Source: Winogradskyella haliclonae (GTDB lineage: Bacteria; Bacteroidota; Bacteroidia; Flavobacteriales; Flavobacteriaceae). From it: 64,000 nucleotides of DNA. The stretch covers positions 744,001 through 808,000 of the forward strand of contig NZ_BMDQ01000001.1 of NCBI RefSeq assembly GCF_014635865.1, written 5' to 3'. The stretch's first letter is position 1. Each line of letters starts with the position of its first letter. Positions 26,892 to 35,314 of this stretch are shown in pieces. Made by a program: the position numbers and the translations under genes. The notes under the pieces were generated by a model. It saw nothing but the letters and a program-made list of their open reading frames with translations, made no database searches and was not told where the DNA came from.

Positions 26892-29237
26892 ATGAGAATT
26901 GTAGTTTTTTTATTGTTATCAACTTTTGCATTTGCTCAAAAGCAAACGATTTATGGTAAAGTATATTTTGAAAATGAAACGGTGTCTGCAGCGGTGCTCT
27001 ACTTTTCATCTTCAAAAAAAACATATTCTACATATACCAATTCAGAAGGAAGTTTCGAAGTTCAATTACCAGTAGGTGATTACATCCTAAAAGCTGAATT
27101 TTTAGGGCAAAAAGCCAAAACGCAAACCATTTCCATTTCAGAACGTACACAACGCTTAGACATCACTCTAGAAGAAGACCTTTTGGGGCTCGATGAGATT
27201 GTAGTGAGTGCCACACGAAACCGTGTGAATAAAAAGGAAGCCCCTATAATTGTTAATACACTTGGTAATAAACTTATCAATGCTACTCAGGCTCTAGCTG
27301 TTTCAGAAAGTTTGAATTATTCGCCTGGCGTTAGAGTAGAAACCAATTGCCAAAATTGTGGGTTTACTCAAGTACGACTTAATGGATTAGACGGGAGTTA
27401 TTCTCAGATTTTAGTAAATAGTCGTGCGGTATATAGTGCGCTTACTAGCGTATATGGTTTGGAGCAAATACCTACTCAGATTATAGACAGAGTAGAGATT
27501 GTTCGTAGTGGTGGCTCGGCCTTATTTGGCTCTAACGCCATTGCAGGTACAATAAACATAATTACCAAAGACCCAGTACTTAACACTTGGGAAGTAGGTG
27601 GTTATCTCGGTTTGCTTGATGGTGATACACCAGACCGCACATTGAGTTTTAATACCTCTATTGTAGCTGACGATTTAAAAAGTGGTGCTACCTTTTTTGG
27701 TTTTTTACGTGACAGAGATGCATGGGATGCTAATGGAGATGGCTTCACTGAAGTGGTAGAGCTCAATAACACCACTTTTGGAACAAAACTATATTACAAA
27801 CCCACAGATCTTAGCCGATTGAGTTTGGATGCTACTGTAATTGACGAATATCGTCGTGGAGGCAACCGTCTTGACTTGGCACCACATCTTACAGATATTA
27901 CCGAAGAGCTTGATCATAAAACCATATTAGGCGGCTTAGCCTATGATTTTAGCAATAAAAAAGGGGATAAAAATTATTCACTTTACAGTTCTGTGCAACA
28001 TACAGATAGAGATAGTTACTATGGTGGACTTGGAGGTGAGCGTACTGCACAGGATAGTTTATTGGCGCTTAATGCCTATGGGAATACTAAAGATTTGGCT
28101 ATAGCAAATGGGCTTCAGTTTACTAAAAATTGGAAACGCGATATACTCACAACTGGTGTAGAATACAATTACAGCCGTACAGAAGATAATATCCTTGGAT
28201 ACAATCGATTGATTGACCAAAACGTTAATACATTTGGGGCTTATGCTCAATTTGAGTGGAAACCAACCGAAAAATTTTCAGCATTATTAGGTAGTCGTTT
28301 AGACCATATCACCGTAGATGGCTCGTATACTATAGGTAGTATAAATAGAAATGTCGATATTTCGCAAACAACCCTAAATCCAAGATTAACTATAGCCTAT
28401 AACATTACTGATGACATTAAATTTAGAGGAGGTTATGCACGTGGTTTTCGTGCGCCGCAGGCCTTTAATGAAGATTTGCATATCTCATCCGTTGGTGGTG
28501 AGCCACAATTTGTAATATTGTCTAACGATTTGGAGGCTGAATTTTCTAATGCATTTACGGGGTCTCTAAATTTCACAAAAGAGTTTGATACGATGCAAAC
28601 CAATTTTTTATTAGAAGGCTTTTATACAAGTTTAGAAGACCCATTTACCCTTGTAAGTACAGGAGTGCAACTGTCTAATGGTTCTATTGTTGAAGAAGTC
28701 CGCAATGGTCAGGGTGCGCGAGTATATGGTGCAAATTTAGAGTTTGGTGTGTCACCATCAAAAAAATGGTTATTTCAATTAGGAGGGACATTGCAGCGCT
28801 CACAATACAATGAAGATCAAGTGTTGTTTGAAAGTGATGGTACTGTTCCTAATGAGACGGATGTTCTGGTATCGGAATTTGTGCGTAACCCAAATGTTTA
28901 TGGGTATTTAAATGTGAATTGGAATCCGGTCGATAGATTTCAAGCATCAGTAACAGGAACATACACAGGGAAAATGACAGTGCCTTTAGTGGTAAGCGAT
29001 ACAGGGTTTTTAAGCCTTAATGAAAGTCCTTCTTTTTTTGATATGAATATTACTACAGAAACGCATTTTGACCTATCTGACGATTTTCAAATAACACTTA
29101 ACGCAGGTGTAAAAAATCTATTTAATAGCATACAAGACGATTTTCAGGTAGGGCCTACAAGAGACTCGGATTATGTGTACGGACCAGCTTTTCCGAGGAG
29201 TGTGTTTATAGGTGTAAAAATTGGTAAATTTCACTAA
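26892..29237 (+). CDS. TonB-dependent outer-membrane receptor, probably for a metal or metal chelate
   Basis: A 781-residue receptor with signal peptide MRIVVFLLLSTFAFAQ, a carboxypeptidase-regulatory-like domain (about 20-100), a TonB box region (DEIVVSATRNRV), a plug domain (about 115-225, with the double-cysteine piece ETNCQNCGFTQVRLNGLDG and VEIVRSGGSALFGSNAIAGTINI) and a beta-barrel ending in FIGVKIGKFH. The ligand is not evident from the barrel. The gene heads an operon with a thioredoxin-like protein, a DtxR/MntR-type regulator and a ZIP transporter, all at 0-3-base spacing, so uptake of iron, manganese or zinc is the likely role. Confidence 0.9.
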   Translation: MRIVVFLLLSTFAFAQKQTIYGKVYFENETVSAAVLYFSSSKKTYSTYTNSEGSFEVQLPVGDYILKAEFLGQKAKTQTISISERTQRLDITLEEDLLGLDEIVVSATRNRVNKKEAPIIVNTLGNKLINATQALAVSESLNYSPGVRVETNCQNCGFTQVRLNGLDGSYSQILVNSRAVYSALTSVYGLEQIPTQIIDRVEIVRSGGSALFGSNAIAGTINIITKDPVLNTWEVGGYLGLLDGDTPDRTLSFNTSIVADDLKSGATFFGFLRDRDAWDANGDGFTEVVELNNTTFGTKLYYKPTDLSRLSLDATVIDEYRRGGNRLDLAPHLTDITEELDHKTILGGLAYDFSNKKGDKNYSLYSSVQHTDRDSYYGGLGGERTAQDSLLALNAYGNTKDLAIANGLQFTKNWKRDILTTGVEYNYSRTEDNILGYNRLIDQNVNTFGAYAQFEWKPTEKFSALLGSRLDHITVDGSYTIGSINRNVDISQTTLNPRLTIAYNITDDIKFRGGYARGFRAPQAFNEDLHISSVGGEPQFVILSNDLEAEFSNAFTGSLNFTKEFDTMQTNFLLEGFYTSLEDPFTLVSTGVQLSNGSIVEEVRNGQGARVYGANLEFGVSPSKKWLFQLGGTLQRSQYNEDQVLFESDGTVPNETDVLVSEFVRNPNVYGYLNVNWNPVDRFQASVTGTYTGKMTVPLVVSDTGFLSLNESPSFFDMNITTETHFDLSDDFQITLNAGVKNLFNSIQDDFQVGPTRDSDYVYGPAFPRSVFIGVKIGKFH

Positions 29238-29708
29238 ATGAAATTTTTAGCAACCATAGGATTTATAGCTTTACTGAATGTTTGTTCAGCACAAACGGCT
29301 ACAATTAATTGGCTGTCTTTTGAAGAATTAGAAGTCGCTTTAACTCATAATCCAAAGCCAGTTATCATTGATTTTTATGCAGATTGGTGCGCATATTGTA
29401 AAAAAATGGACCAAGCTGTATACTCAAAACCTGAAGTTATAGCACTTTTAAATGCCAATTATTATGCGGTAAAATTTAATGCAGAATCTAGAGTGCAAGT
29501 TCAATTTGGAGGCAAAATCTTCAAAAATCGTAATTTGGGAAAAAAGCGTCGTGCTTTTCATGAAATTACTGAATTGCTGGCAGCACAACCTAACCAGCCC
29601 ATGACCTTACCCGCTATTGTGTTTTTTGATAAAAATTTCAATATTACTCAAAGGTATTTCGAATATATTCCACCAAAGAAAATGCTTTCAATCTTAAAAA
29701 ATAACTAA
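29238..29708 (+). CDS. Exported thioredoxin-fold protein
   Basis: A 156-residue protein with a short signal peptide (MKFLATIGFIALLNVCSAQ) and a thioredoxin active site CAYC at residues 51-54 within VIIDFYADWCAYCKKMD. The cis-proline region is seen in PMTLPAIVFFDKNF. It resembles DsbD C-terminal or thioredoxin-like periplasmic reductases. It starts on the base after the TonB-receptor stop and its stop overlaps the regulator start by one base. In this operon it may keep receptor cysteines or metal-binding thiols reduced; that is inference. Confidence 0.85.
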   Translation: MKFLATIGFIALLNVCSAQTATINWLSFEELEVALTHNPKPVIIDFYADWCAYCKKMDQAVYSKPEVIALLNANYYAVKFNAESRVQVQFGGKIFKNRNLGKKRRAFHEITELLAAQPNQPMTLPAIVFFDKNFNITQRYFEYIPPKKMLSILKNN

Positions 29709-30367
29709 TGGCAACAACACTAACCGAAGAAAACTACCTAAAAGCCATTTACCACATTAGCCATACCTATGGTGATGTGGTGAGCACTAATGCTATTGCC
29801 GAAAAGGTAGATGCAAAAGCATCTTCGGTAACAGATATGCTAAAAAAACTAGCGGATAAACAACTGCTTGATTATATAAAATATAAAGGTGCAAGTCTGA
29901 CTGAAAAAGGAAGAAAAACAGCAATAGACATTATTAGAAAACATCGTCTTTGGGAGGTGTTTTTGGTAGAAAAGCTTAAATTTTCTTGGGATGAAGTGCA
30001 TGAAGTGGCAGAACAACTAGAACACATTAAATCACCAAAACTCACTAAAGAACTTGATGCTTTTTTAGGATTCCCTAAACACGACCCACATGGAGATCCT
30101 ATACCTAATGCAGATGGTTATATACATCGTACAAATAAAATTATGCTTTCACATGCGGAGGTAGGAAAAACCTATACTTGTGTGGGTGTAATTGATTCGT
30201 CTTCTGAATTTTTAAAGTACTTAGACAAGCATCATATTGGTATTGGGACCAAATTAGTAGTTGTAGAAAAAGAAGCCTTTGACCAATCAATGCTTATTAA
30301 AATTGCATCCAAAACTGTAGCGATGTCAAAAGCTATAACGACAAACATTTATATAAAAGAACAATAA
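29708..30367 (+). CDS. DtxR/MntR family metal-dependent transcriptional repressor
   Basis: A 219-residue regulator. The N-terminal winged helix (TEENYLKAIYHI, VSTNAIAEKVDAKASSVTDMLKKLADKQLL) is typical of the DtxR/MntR family, followed by the dimerisation and metal-binding domain (HRLWEVFLVEKLKFSWDEVHEVAEQLEHIKS, then FPKHDPHGDPIPNADG). A C-terminal FeoA-like SH3 domain covers about 150-217, as in the longer DtxR/IdeR type. With Fe2+ or Mn2+ bound it would repress metal uptake. The 34-base dyad at 26836 is its most likely target; which metal it senses cannot be told from the sequence. Confidence 0.92.
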   Translation: MATTLTEENYLKAIYHISHTYGDVVSTNAIAEKVDAKASSVTDMLKKLADKQLLDYIKYKGASLTEKGRKTAIDIIRKHRLWEVFLVEKLKFSWDEVHEVAEQLEHIKSPKLTKELDAFLGFPKHDPHGDPIPNADGYIHRTNKIMLSHAEVGKTYTCVGVIDSSSEFLKYLDKHHIGIGTKLVVVEKEAFDQSMLIKIASKTVAMSKAITTNIYIKEQ

Positions 30368-30370
30368 TTT

Positions 30371-31192
30371 ATGGAGAATATTATTTCCTATTTTGAAAGT
30401 ATAGACCCTATTTTAGGCGCATTATATGCGTCGTTGTTTACCTGGGTTTTAACGGCCTGTGGTGCTGCCTTAGTATTCTTTTTTAAGGGAATGAACCGTG
30501 CCCTGCTCGATGGCATGTTGGGCTTTACAGGAGGTGTAATGGTAGCTGCTAGTTTTTGGAGTCTGCTAGCTCCAGGAATAGAAATGAGTGAAGGCGAAGG
30601 TTTTGTAAAGGTGATACCTGCAGTGGTTGGTTTTGCACTTGGAGCTTTGTTTTTATTTGGGTTGGACAAGGTATTGCCACATTTACATATAAATTTTAAA
30701 GAAAGTGAAAAAGAAGGTGTAAAAACGCCTTGGCATCGTACCACATTATTGGTGTTGGCCATCACTTTACACAATATTCCTGAAGGCTTAGCTGTAGGTG
30801 TATTATTTGGTGGTGTGGCAGCTGGAATTCCAGAAGCGACTATAGGTGGCGCTGTAGCTTTAGCCTTAGGTATTGGAATACAAAATTTCCCTGAAGGGAT
30901 TGCAGTTTCTATGCCGCTTCGACGTCATGGCGTAAGTAAGTTTAAAAGCTTTTGGTACGGTCAACTTTCTGCTATTGTAGAGCCGGTTGCAGCCGTAATT
31001 GGTGCTGTTGCTGTAACCTTTTTCACACCAATTTTACCCTATGCATTAGCATTTGCAGCGGGTGCGATGATTTTTGTGGTCGTTGAAGAAGTTATTCCTG
31101 AAACGCAGCGGGATAAATATACAGACATAGCTACACTTGGTTTTATCGGTGGTTTTATAGTGATGATGACTTTGGATGTGGCCCTTGGATGA
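30371..31192 (+). CDS. ZIP family divalent metal transporter
   Basis: A 273-residue inner-membrane transporter with eight predicted spans. The two family metal-site motifs are present: HNIPEGLAVGV in span 4 and QNFPEGIAVSM in span 5. The long loop between spans 3 and 4 (about residues 100-125) has only a few histidines. Family members import Zn2+, Fe2+ or Mn2+. It is the last gene of the metal operon, three bases after the regulator, and would carry the metal across the inner membrane after the TonB receptor has brought it through the outer one. Confidence 0.93.
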   Translation: MENIISYFESIDPILGALYASLFTWVLTACGAALVFFFKGMNRALLDGMLGFTGGVMVAASFWSLLAPGIEMSEGEGFVKVIPAVVGFALGALFLFGLDKVLPHLHINFKESEKEGVKTPWHRTTLLVLAITLHNIPEGLAVGVLFGGVAAGIPEATIGGAVALALGIGIQNFPEGIAVSMPLRRHGVSKFKSFWYGQLSAIVEPVAAVIGAVAVTFFTPILPYALAFAAGAMIFVVVEEVIPETQRDKYTDIATLGFIGGFIVMMTLDVALG

Positions 31193-31283
31193 TCTAAAGC
31201 TGAAAAGAAAATAGCTTTTGAGTAAAAGTTATTTGTCACATCAAATAAAAATAGGAGTTTTTAAATCAAACATAGATTTAAAA

Positions 31284-31709
31284 ATGAAAAAACGATTTCT
31301 TCTAAGTTTCTTTCTTATAGCAACGTTTAATTTTTCCTATAGTCAATCAATAATTGTAAAGGATTCCACCAGTATTTCGGGTATTATAGGTATTAATCAG
31401 GTTTTAGATTTTGATGGTATTGAAATTCAGTTTAAAAAAGTAATTAAAGATTCGCGTTGTCCAAAATCCGTTATGTGTGTTAGAGCCGGAGAAGCTGAGG
31501 TTTTAGTATCTGTTTTTAGAAATGGAACACATATTAAAGACTAAAAGCTTATCGTAGATGCAAGTGGTATGGTTATAGAGCAAAATAATCTGGCATTTAA
31601 ATCTAAGAGTTTTAAAGTCTATGGCTTTTCTTTAATGCCTTACCCCATTAAAGCAGAGGCGATAAAACCAGAACAATACAAACTAGAACTAGTACTTCAT
31701 CAGATTTAA
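31284..31709 (+). pseudogene. Exported protein interrupted by an in-frame stop
   Basis: The frame starts MKKRFLLSFFLIATFNFSYSQ, a clear signal peptide, and runs 86 codons to a TAA at 31542-31544. The same frame then continues for 54 more codons without a stop (KLIVDASGMVIEQNNLAFKS onward) to a TAA at 31707-31709. The second part reads as protein with strand-like alternation. The simplest reading is a single-base nonsense change in a gene of about 141 codons. The first part has a Cys pair in DSRCPKSVMCVRAGEAEVLV. Alternatives are a true short protein or a sequencing error. An upstream ATG at 31218 in the same frame would place residues before the signal peptide, so I reject it. Confidence 0.65.
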
Positions 31710-31724
31710 GATGAGGTGGATTGG

Positions 31725-31862
31725 TTAATGACAACCACAATCGTCTTTACCACAAGCTTTCGCAACTTTTTTCTTAGGTTTCCATATAAACTTTCGCACT
31801 AAGAACGTCAATGCTAATCCTAAGGTGATATAAACTAATATGTTTTGAATACTATCGCTCAT
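31725..31862 (-). CDS. FeoB-associated Cys-rich membrane protein, 45 residues
   Basis: Translated from ATG at 31862: MSDSIQNILVYITLGLALTF begins one membrane helix (about residues 8-24), followed by a basic linker (IWKPKKKVAKA) and the cysteine-rich end CGKDDCGCH. One helix plus a short C-terminal Cys cluster beside feoB is the pattern of the FeoB-associated Cys-rich membrane protein family. The frame overlaps the next upstream small gene by 11 bases. It may bind Fe2+ near the FeoB channel; function is inferred from neighbourhood. Confidence 0.75.
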   Translation of the reverse strand: MSDSIQNILVYITLGLALTFLVRKFIWKPKKKVAKACGKDDCGCH

Positions 31863-32019
31863 TTACTTTTCGATTAAAAAAACTTTTGATTAAAAGCACA
31901 GCTCCTAAAGCAACAAACAGTCCCATAAGAAAATCAGCTAAATCGTTATTAAGTTCTAATTGATTTAAAATTATACCAGTTGCTACAAGTAGTAATCCGA
32001 TAGTTCTAGTGCGATTCAT
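31852..32019 (-). CDS. Small two-helix membrane protein next to feoB
   Basis: From ATG at 32019 the protein is 55 residues, starting MNRTRTIGLLLVATGIILNQ, with two hydrophobic stretches (about 7-20 and 31-45) and a basic tail FFNRKVNER. A longer reading up to 32112 would lie inside feoB and is unlikely. It begins eight bases after the feoB stop and overlaps the Cys-rich protein gene, so the three genes appear cotranscribed. I do not recognise a family. Confidence 0.6.
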   Translation of the reverse strand: MNRTRTIGLLLVATGIILNQLELNNDLADFLMGLFVALGAVLLIKSFFNRKVNER

Positions 32020-32027
32020 AATTATAT

Positions 32028-34142
32028 TTACTTTAGTATTTGAAAAGCAATCATTGCTACAATATAAGCAAAACCACTCATGAATACCAATTGTAGCATT
32101 GGCCATTTCCAACTATTTGTCTCACGCTTTACAATAGCTAGTGTACTCATGCACTGCATAGCAAAGGCATAAAAAAGGAGTAATGAAATCCCTGATGCTA
32201 ATGTAAAGACCTTGCTTCCATCACTGTAAACTTCTTCTGCCATTCTATTCTTTATAGTCGACATGGCTTCATCTTCATCGTCAATATCATTGGCGCTACC
32301 AATACTGTAAATCGTTGCTAAAGTTCCTACAAAAACTTCTCTTGCCGCAAAAGAGGTAACAAGACCTATTCCTATTTTCCAGTCGTACCCTAGAGGTTTT
32401 ATCGCAGGCTCTATAGTTTTACCGATTATGCCTATATAAGAGTGTTCTAATTTATGTTCTGCAATCAAATCATTTTGAGCCTCTAAAGAAAGATTTGGAT
32501 AAGTGTTTTGAATAATATTTTCTGCATCATTAAATTGTTCACCTGGGCCATAGGATGCCAAAAACCAAAGGACTATAGATATGGCCAATATTATTTTGCC
32601 AGCTTCAAAAACAAAGGTTTTTGTTTTTTCAACAACAGTTAAAACAACATTTTTAAACAGAGGAATTTTATAGCTTGGCATTTCTACCACGAAATAGGAC
32701 TTGCTTTTAATTTTTAGAATTTTATTTAAGATGTATGCAGAAAAAATAGCAGTTAAAAACCCAATAATATATAAACACATTAATGTTAGTGCTTGATAAC
32801 TGATACCTAAAAATGAACCATCAGGAATGACTAGAGCAATAATAATAACATAGACAGGTAGTCGTGCTGAACACGTCGTAAAAGGTGTGACAAGGATTGT
32901 TATAAGACGTTCCTTCCAGCTTTCAATATTTCTAGCAGCCATTACAGCTGGAATTGCACAAGCATTTCCCGAAATTAACGGTACAACACTTTTACCGCTT
33001 AACCCAAAACGTTTCATAATGTTGTCCATTAAAAAAACAACACGACTCATATAACCACTTTCTTCTAATAAAGCAATGAATAAAAATAAAAATGCTATTG
33101 GAGGAATGAATACCATGATTCCCCCAAGACCAGCAATAATACCTTCAGCTAATAAATTTGTAAATGCTCCTTCAGGGAGTGTGTTTTTTACCCAATCGGC
33201 TAAACTTGAAAATCCTGCATCAATTAAATCTGTTGGATATGTTGCCCAATCATATACGGCTTGAAACATTAACAGTAGAATGCCAAAAAAGATAAGATAA
33301 CCCCATATTTTATGAGTTAAAATTCTATCTAATTTGATGCGCAAATCTTTTGCACTCTTAAGGTCAATAGTTTGTCCTTTTTTAAGAACGTTGTTTATAA
33401 ACTGATAACGCTTAATGGTTTCTTTTTGCTGAAGACGCTTTAAATCTGATTCAGATTTTGTTTTAAAATTTGAAGTATCTTCTATTAAGTTCCTGTCAAT
33501 TTTACCAAAGTTGACATCTTGCGTTATCACTAACCATAGTTTGTACAATGATTGATTTGGAAACGCTTTTTTTAGCCCTTCAAAATACGTTTTATCTATA
33601 TCTTGTGTATGTAGACAAGGCTTATTAGATAGTGTTTTGTAGTTAGAAATTAACTGTTTTAATTCGTCTATTCCGTTATTCTTTCTTGTGCTAACAAGTG
33701 CAATTTTGGTGTCAAGTTGTTGTTCTAGGTATTCAATATCCAAGGAGATACCTTTGTATACCATTCGATCGGACATGTTAATGACCAATATTGTTGGAAT
33801 TTCTAAATCTTTAATCTGAGTATAGATTAAAAGGTTTCTCTTTAAATTTTCAACATCAGTAATAACTACAGCAACATCAGGATAATCTTTATCTTTCTTA
33901 TTTAGAAGTAATTCAATAACCACACTTTCATCTAAAGACGATGCATTAAGACTATAAGTTCCAGGTAAATCAATAATATGAGCTTTTACACCTCTTTCGA
34001 GTTTACAAACCCCTTGTTTTTTATCAACAGTAATCCCTGGGTAATTACCTACTTTTTGATTTAAACCAGTTAATGCATTAAATACAGATGTTTTACCAGT
34101 ATTTGGATTTCCAATTAAAGCAACATTAATCTGTTTACTCAT
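32028..34142 (-). CDS. feoB: Ferrous iron transport protein B
   Basis: Inner-membrane Fe2+ importer with a cytosolic GTPase domain. The 704-residue protein shows G1 GNPNTGKTS (residues 11-19), G3 DLPGTYSL, G4 NMSD, then a helical linker and two gate/nucleoside-recognition membrane halves from about residue 280, with conserved pieces such as ESGYMSRVVFLMDNIMKRFGLSGKSVVPLISGNACAIPAVM and GLVTSFAAREVFVGTL. Length is usual for a FeoB without fused FeoA. It overlaps feoA by eight bases. A putative metal-regulator site lies upstream of feoA. Confidence 0.97.
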   Translation of the reverse strand: MSKQINVALIGNPNTGKTSVFNALTGLNQKVGNYPGITVDKKQGVCKLERGVKAHIIDLPGTYSLNASSLDESVVIELLLNKKDKDYPDVAVVITDVENLKRNLLIYTQIKDLEIPTILVINMSDRMVYKGISLDIEYLEQQLDTKIALVSTRKNNGIDELKQLISNYKTLSNKPCLHTQDIDKTYFEGLKKAFPNQSLYKLWLVITQDVNFGKIDRNLIEDTSNFKTKSESDLKRLQQKETIKRYQFINNVLKKGQTIDLKSAKDLRIKLDRILTHKIWGYLIFFGILLLMFQAVYDWATYPTDLIDAGFSSLADWVKNTLPEGAFTNLLAEGIIAGLGGIMVFIPPIAFLFLFIALLEESGYMSRVVFLMDNIMKRFGLSGKSVVPLISGNACAIPAVMAARNIESWKERLITILVTPFTTCSARLPVYVIIIALVIPDGSFLGISYQALTLMCLYIIGFLTAIFSAYILNKILKIKSKSYFVVEMPSYKIPLFKNVVLTVVEKTKTFVFEAGKIILAISIVLWFLASYGPGEQFNDAENIIQNTYPNLSLEAQNDLIAEHKLEHSYIGIIGKTIEPAIKPLGYDWKIGIGLVTSFAAREVFVGTLATIYSIGSANDIDDEDEAMSTIKNRMAEEVYSDGSKVFTLASGISLLLFYAFAMQCMSTLAIVKRETNSWKWPMLQLVFMSGFAYIVAMIAFQILK

Positions 34143-34362
34143 TGTTGGTGTCTATTAAAATGTGATTGGCAGTGTCTCTTCTTATGGCTAAATGTGTACC
34201 ATTAATATTAAGATACATAGGGTCAGAAAACGGCGCTACTAGAACCAACTCAACAGAATTGCCTGGTAAACAACCCATTTCTAGGAGTTTTAGAGGAATA
34301 CTTTTTGAAGACACATCTTTGATGATGCCTTGTTGTCCAGGTTTTAGTTCAGCTAATGTCAA
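34135..34362 (-). CDS. feoA: Ferrous iron transport protein A
   Basis: A 75-residue SH3-like cytosolic protein needed for FeoB activity. Family features: MTLAELKPGQQGIIKDV at the start, LKLLEMGCLPGNSVELVLVAPFSDPMYLNINGTHLAIRRDTANHILI through the core. It is translated from ATG at 34362 and its 3' end overlaps the feoB start by eight bases. The C-terminal domain of the DtxR/MntR-type regulator at 29708 belongs to the same fold. Confidence 0.95.
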   Translation of the reverse strand: MTLAELKPGQQGIIKDVSSKSIPLKLLEMGCLPGNSVELVLVAPFSDPMYLNINGTHLAIRRDTANHILIDTNNE

Positions 34363-34373
34363 CGAGTCTCTTA

Positions 34374-34390
34374 TTTAGAATAATTTTAAA
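34374..34390. promoter_or_regulatory. Imperfect TTTAGA-type dyad before feoA
   Basis: TTTAGAATAATTTTAAA is a 17-base imperfect palindrome (two mismatched pairs and an unpaired centre) located between the feoA -7 element and the start codon. It shares TTTAGAnTAAT with the operator candidate at 26836-26869. A metal-dependent repressor site is plausible; Fur cannot be excluded. Confidence 0.4.
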
Positions 34391-34394
34391 GAAG

Positions 34395-34402
34395 CAAAAG
34401 TA
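34395..34402 (-). promoter_or_regulatory. Promoter -7 element of feoAB
   Basis: The minus strand reads TACTTTTG, matching TAnnTTTG, 33 bases before the feoA start, with the TTTAGA-type dyad just downstream. Confidence 0.5.
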
Positions 34403-34442
34403 ATAGAAAATATTCAGTGTAAGTTATAAGCTTCACACATTT

Positions 34443-35123
34443 TTAAGAACCTCCAAAATATTTAAGTGTTTCAATATCTTCGAGAAGTTGTTCAATATCT
34501 TCTGGTTTGGTGCCGTCATAAAAACCTCTAATTTGACGTTTTTTGTCTATTAGTAAGAAGTTTTCGGTATGAATCATATCATAGATATCGCCATTTCCAT
34601 CTTCTTTAACGGCCAAATAACTTTTTCGTGCTAACTTGTATATTTGTTTTTTGTCGCCAGTAACTAGGTTCCATTTTCGGTCCACAACACCTTTTTCTTT
34701 AGCATAAGCTTTTAATACAGGAACGCTGTCCTTAACTGGTGTTACAGAATGTGATAATAATAAAACCTCATCATCTTTAAAGGTTGCACTTTGTATTTTG
34801 TACATGTGATCCGTCATTATTGGACAGATGGTTTGACATGTTGTAAAAAAGAAATCGGCCACGTAAATTTTATCCTTGTAATCGTCTTGTGTAATGGTTT
34901 TACCGTTTTGATTGGTTAAACTAAAGTCTGCTATAGTATGGTATTTAGACACATGACGAATACTTTCGTCCACCATTTCCATGTTAACACTCTCGGGATT
35001 CCAAATGGGTAATGGTTGTTTTTGGTTGAGAACGCTGTAAATAATTCCGATAATAACTAGGCAAAGTATCGAAAAGAAGATTCCAAACTTTTTGTAACCA
35101 TTAAAAAATGAGGCTAAAGGCAT
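34443..35123 (-). CDS. SCO1/SenC family copper chaperone-like protein
   Basis: A 226-residue membrane-anchored thioredoxin-fold protein. One N-terminal span (about 14-31) places the domain in the periplasm. The copper ligands of the family are present: CxxxC as Cys96 and Cys100 in FFFTTCQTICPIMT, and His185 in DMIHTENFLLID. SCO proteins deliver or reduce Cu at the CuA site of cytochrome c oxidase, so this gene probably serves respiratory oxidase assembly, which also fits a heme-rich organism. It has its own -7 element at 35148 and is not in an operon with feoAB, 80 bases away. Confidence 0.93.
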   Translation of the reverse strand: MPLASFFNGYKKFGIFFSILCLVIIGIIYSVLNQKQPLPIWNPESVNMEMVDESIRHVSKYHTIADFSLTNQNGKTITQDDYKDKIYVADFFFTTCQTICPIMTDHMYKIQSATFKDDEVLLLSHSVTPVKDSVPVLKAYAKEKGVVDRKWNLVTGDKKQIYKLARKSYLAVKEDGNGDIYDMIHTENFLLIDKKRQIRGFYDGTKPEDIEQLLEDIETLKYFGGS

Positions 35124-35147
35124 ATAGCTATATTATATTAAGCGTTG

Positions 35148-35155
35148 CAAAGATA
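35148..35155 (-). promoter_or_regulatory. Promoter -7 element of the SCO gene
   Basis: The minus strand reads TATCTTTG, matching TAnnTTTG, 25 bases before the start codon at 35123. The 35124-35314 divergent region also contains the rseP promoter. Confidence 0.5.
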
Positions 35156-35280
35156 CAGCTCAACAAAATTTTATTCATGATTTTTATCAGCATTTAACGT
35201 TTAAATTTAAACTTAGGGCATTTGCTGTTAAAAAAATGTTGAATAGAAAGTCAATAATTTTCTAAATCCCTTTAAAGCAT

Positions 35281-35288
35281 TACTTTTG
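35281..35288 (+). promoter_or_regulatory. Promoter -7 element of rseP
   Basis: TACTTTTG matches TAnnTTTG, 26 bases before the rseP ATG. No -33 TTG at the usual spacing is visible. Confidence 0.45.
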
Positions 35289-35314
35289 TCAATCGAATTT
35301 TTGAAAACGACTAC

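Noticed and set aside
30388..30774. 128-codon minus-strand open frame
   Set aside because: Antisense shadow of the ZIP transporter; proline-, lysine- and asparagine-rich composition without any family motif.
35199..35212. 14-base palindrome GTTTAAATTTAAAC between the SCO and rseP genes
   Set aside because: Made only of AT plus two GC pairs and not near a -7 element; expected by chance in this AT-rich DNA.
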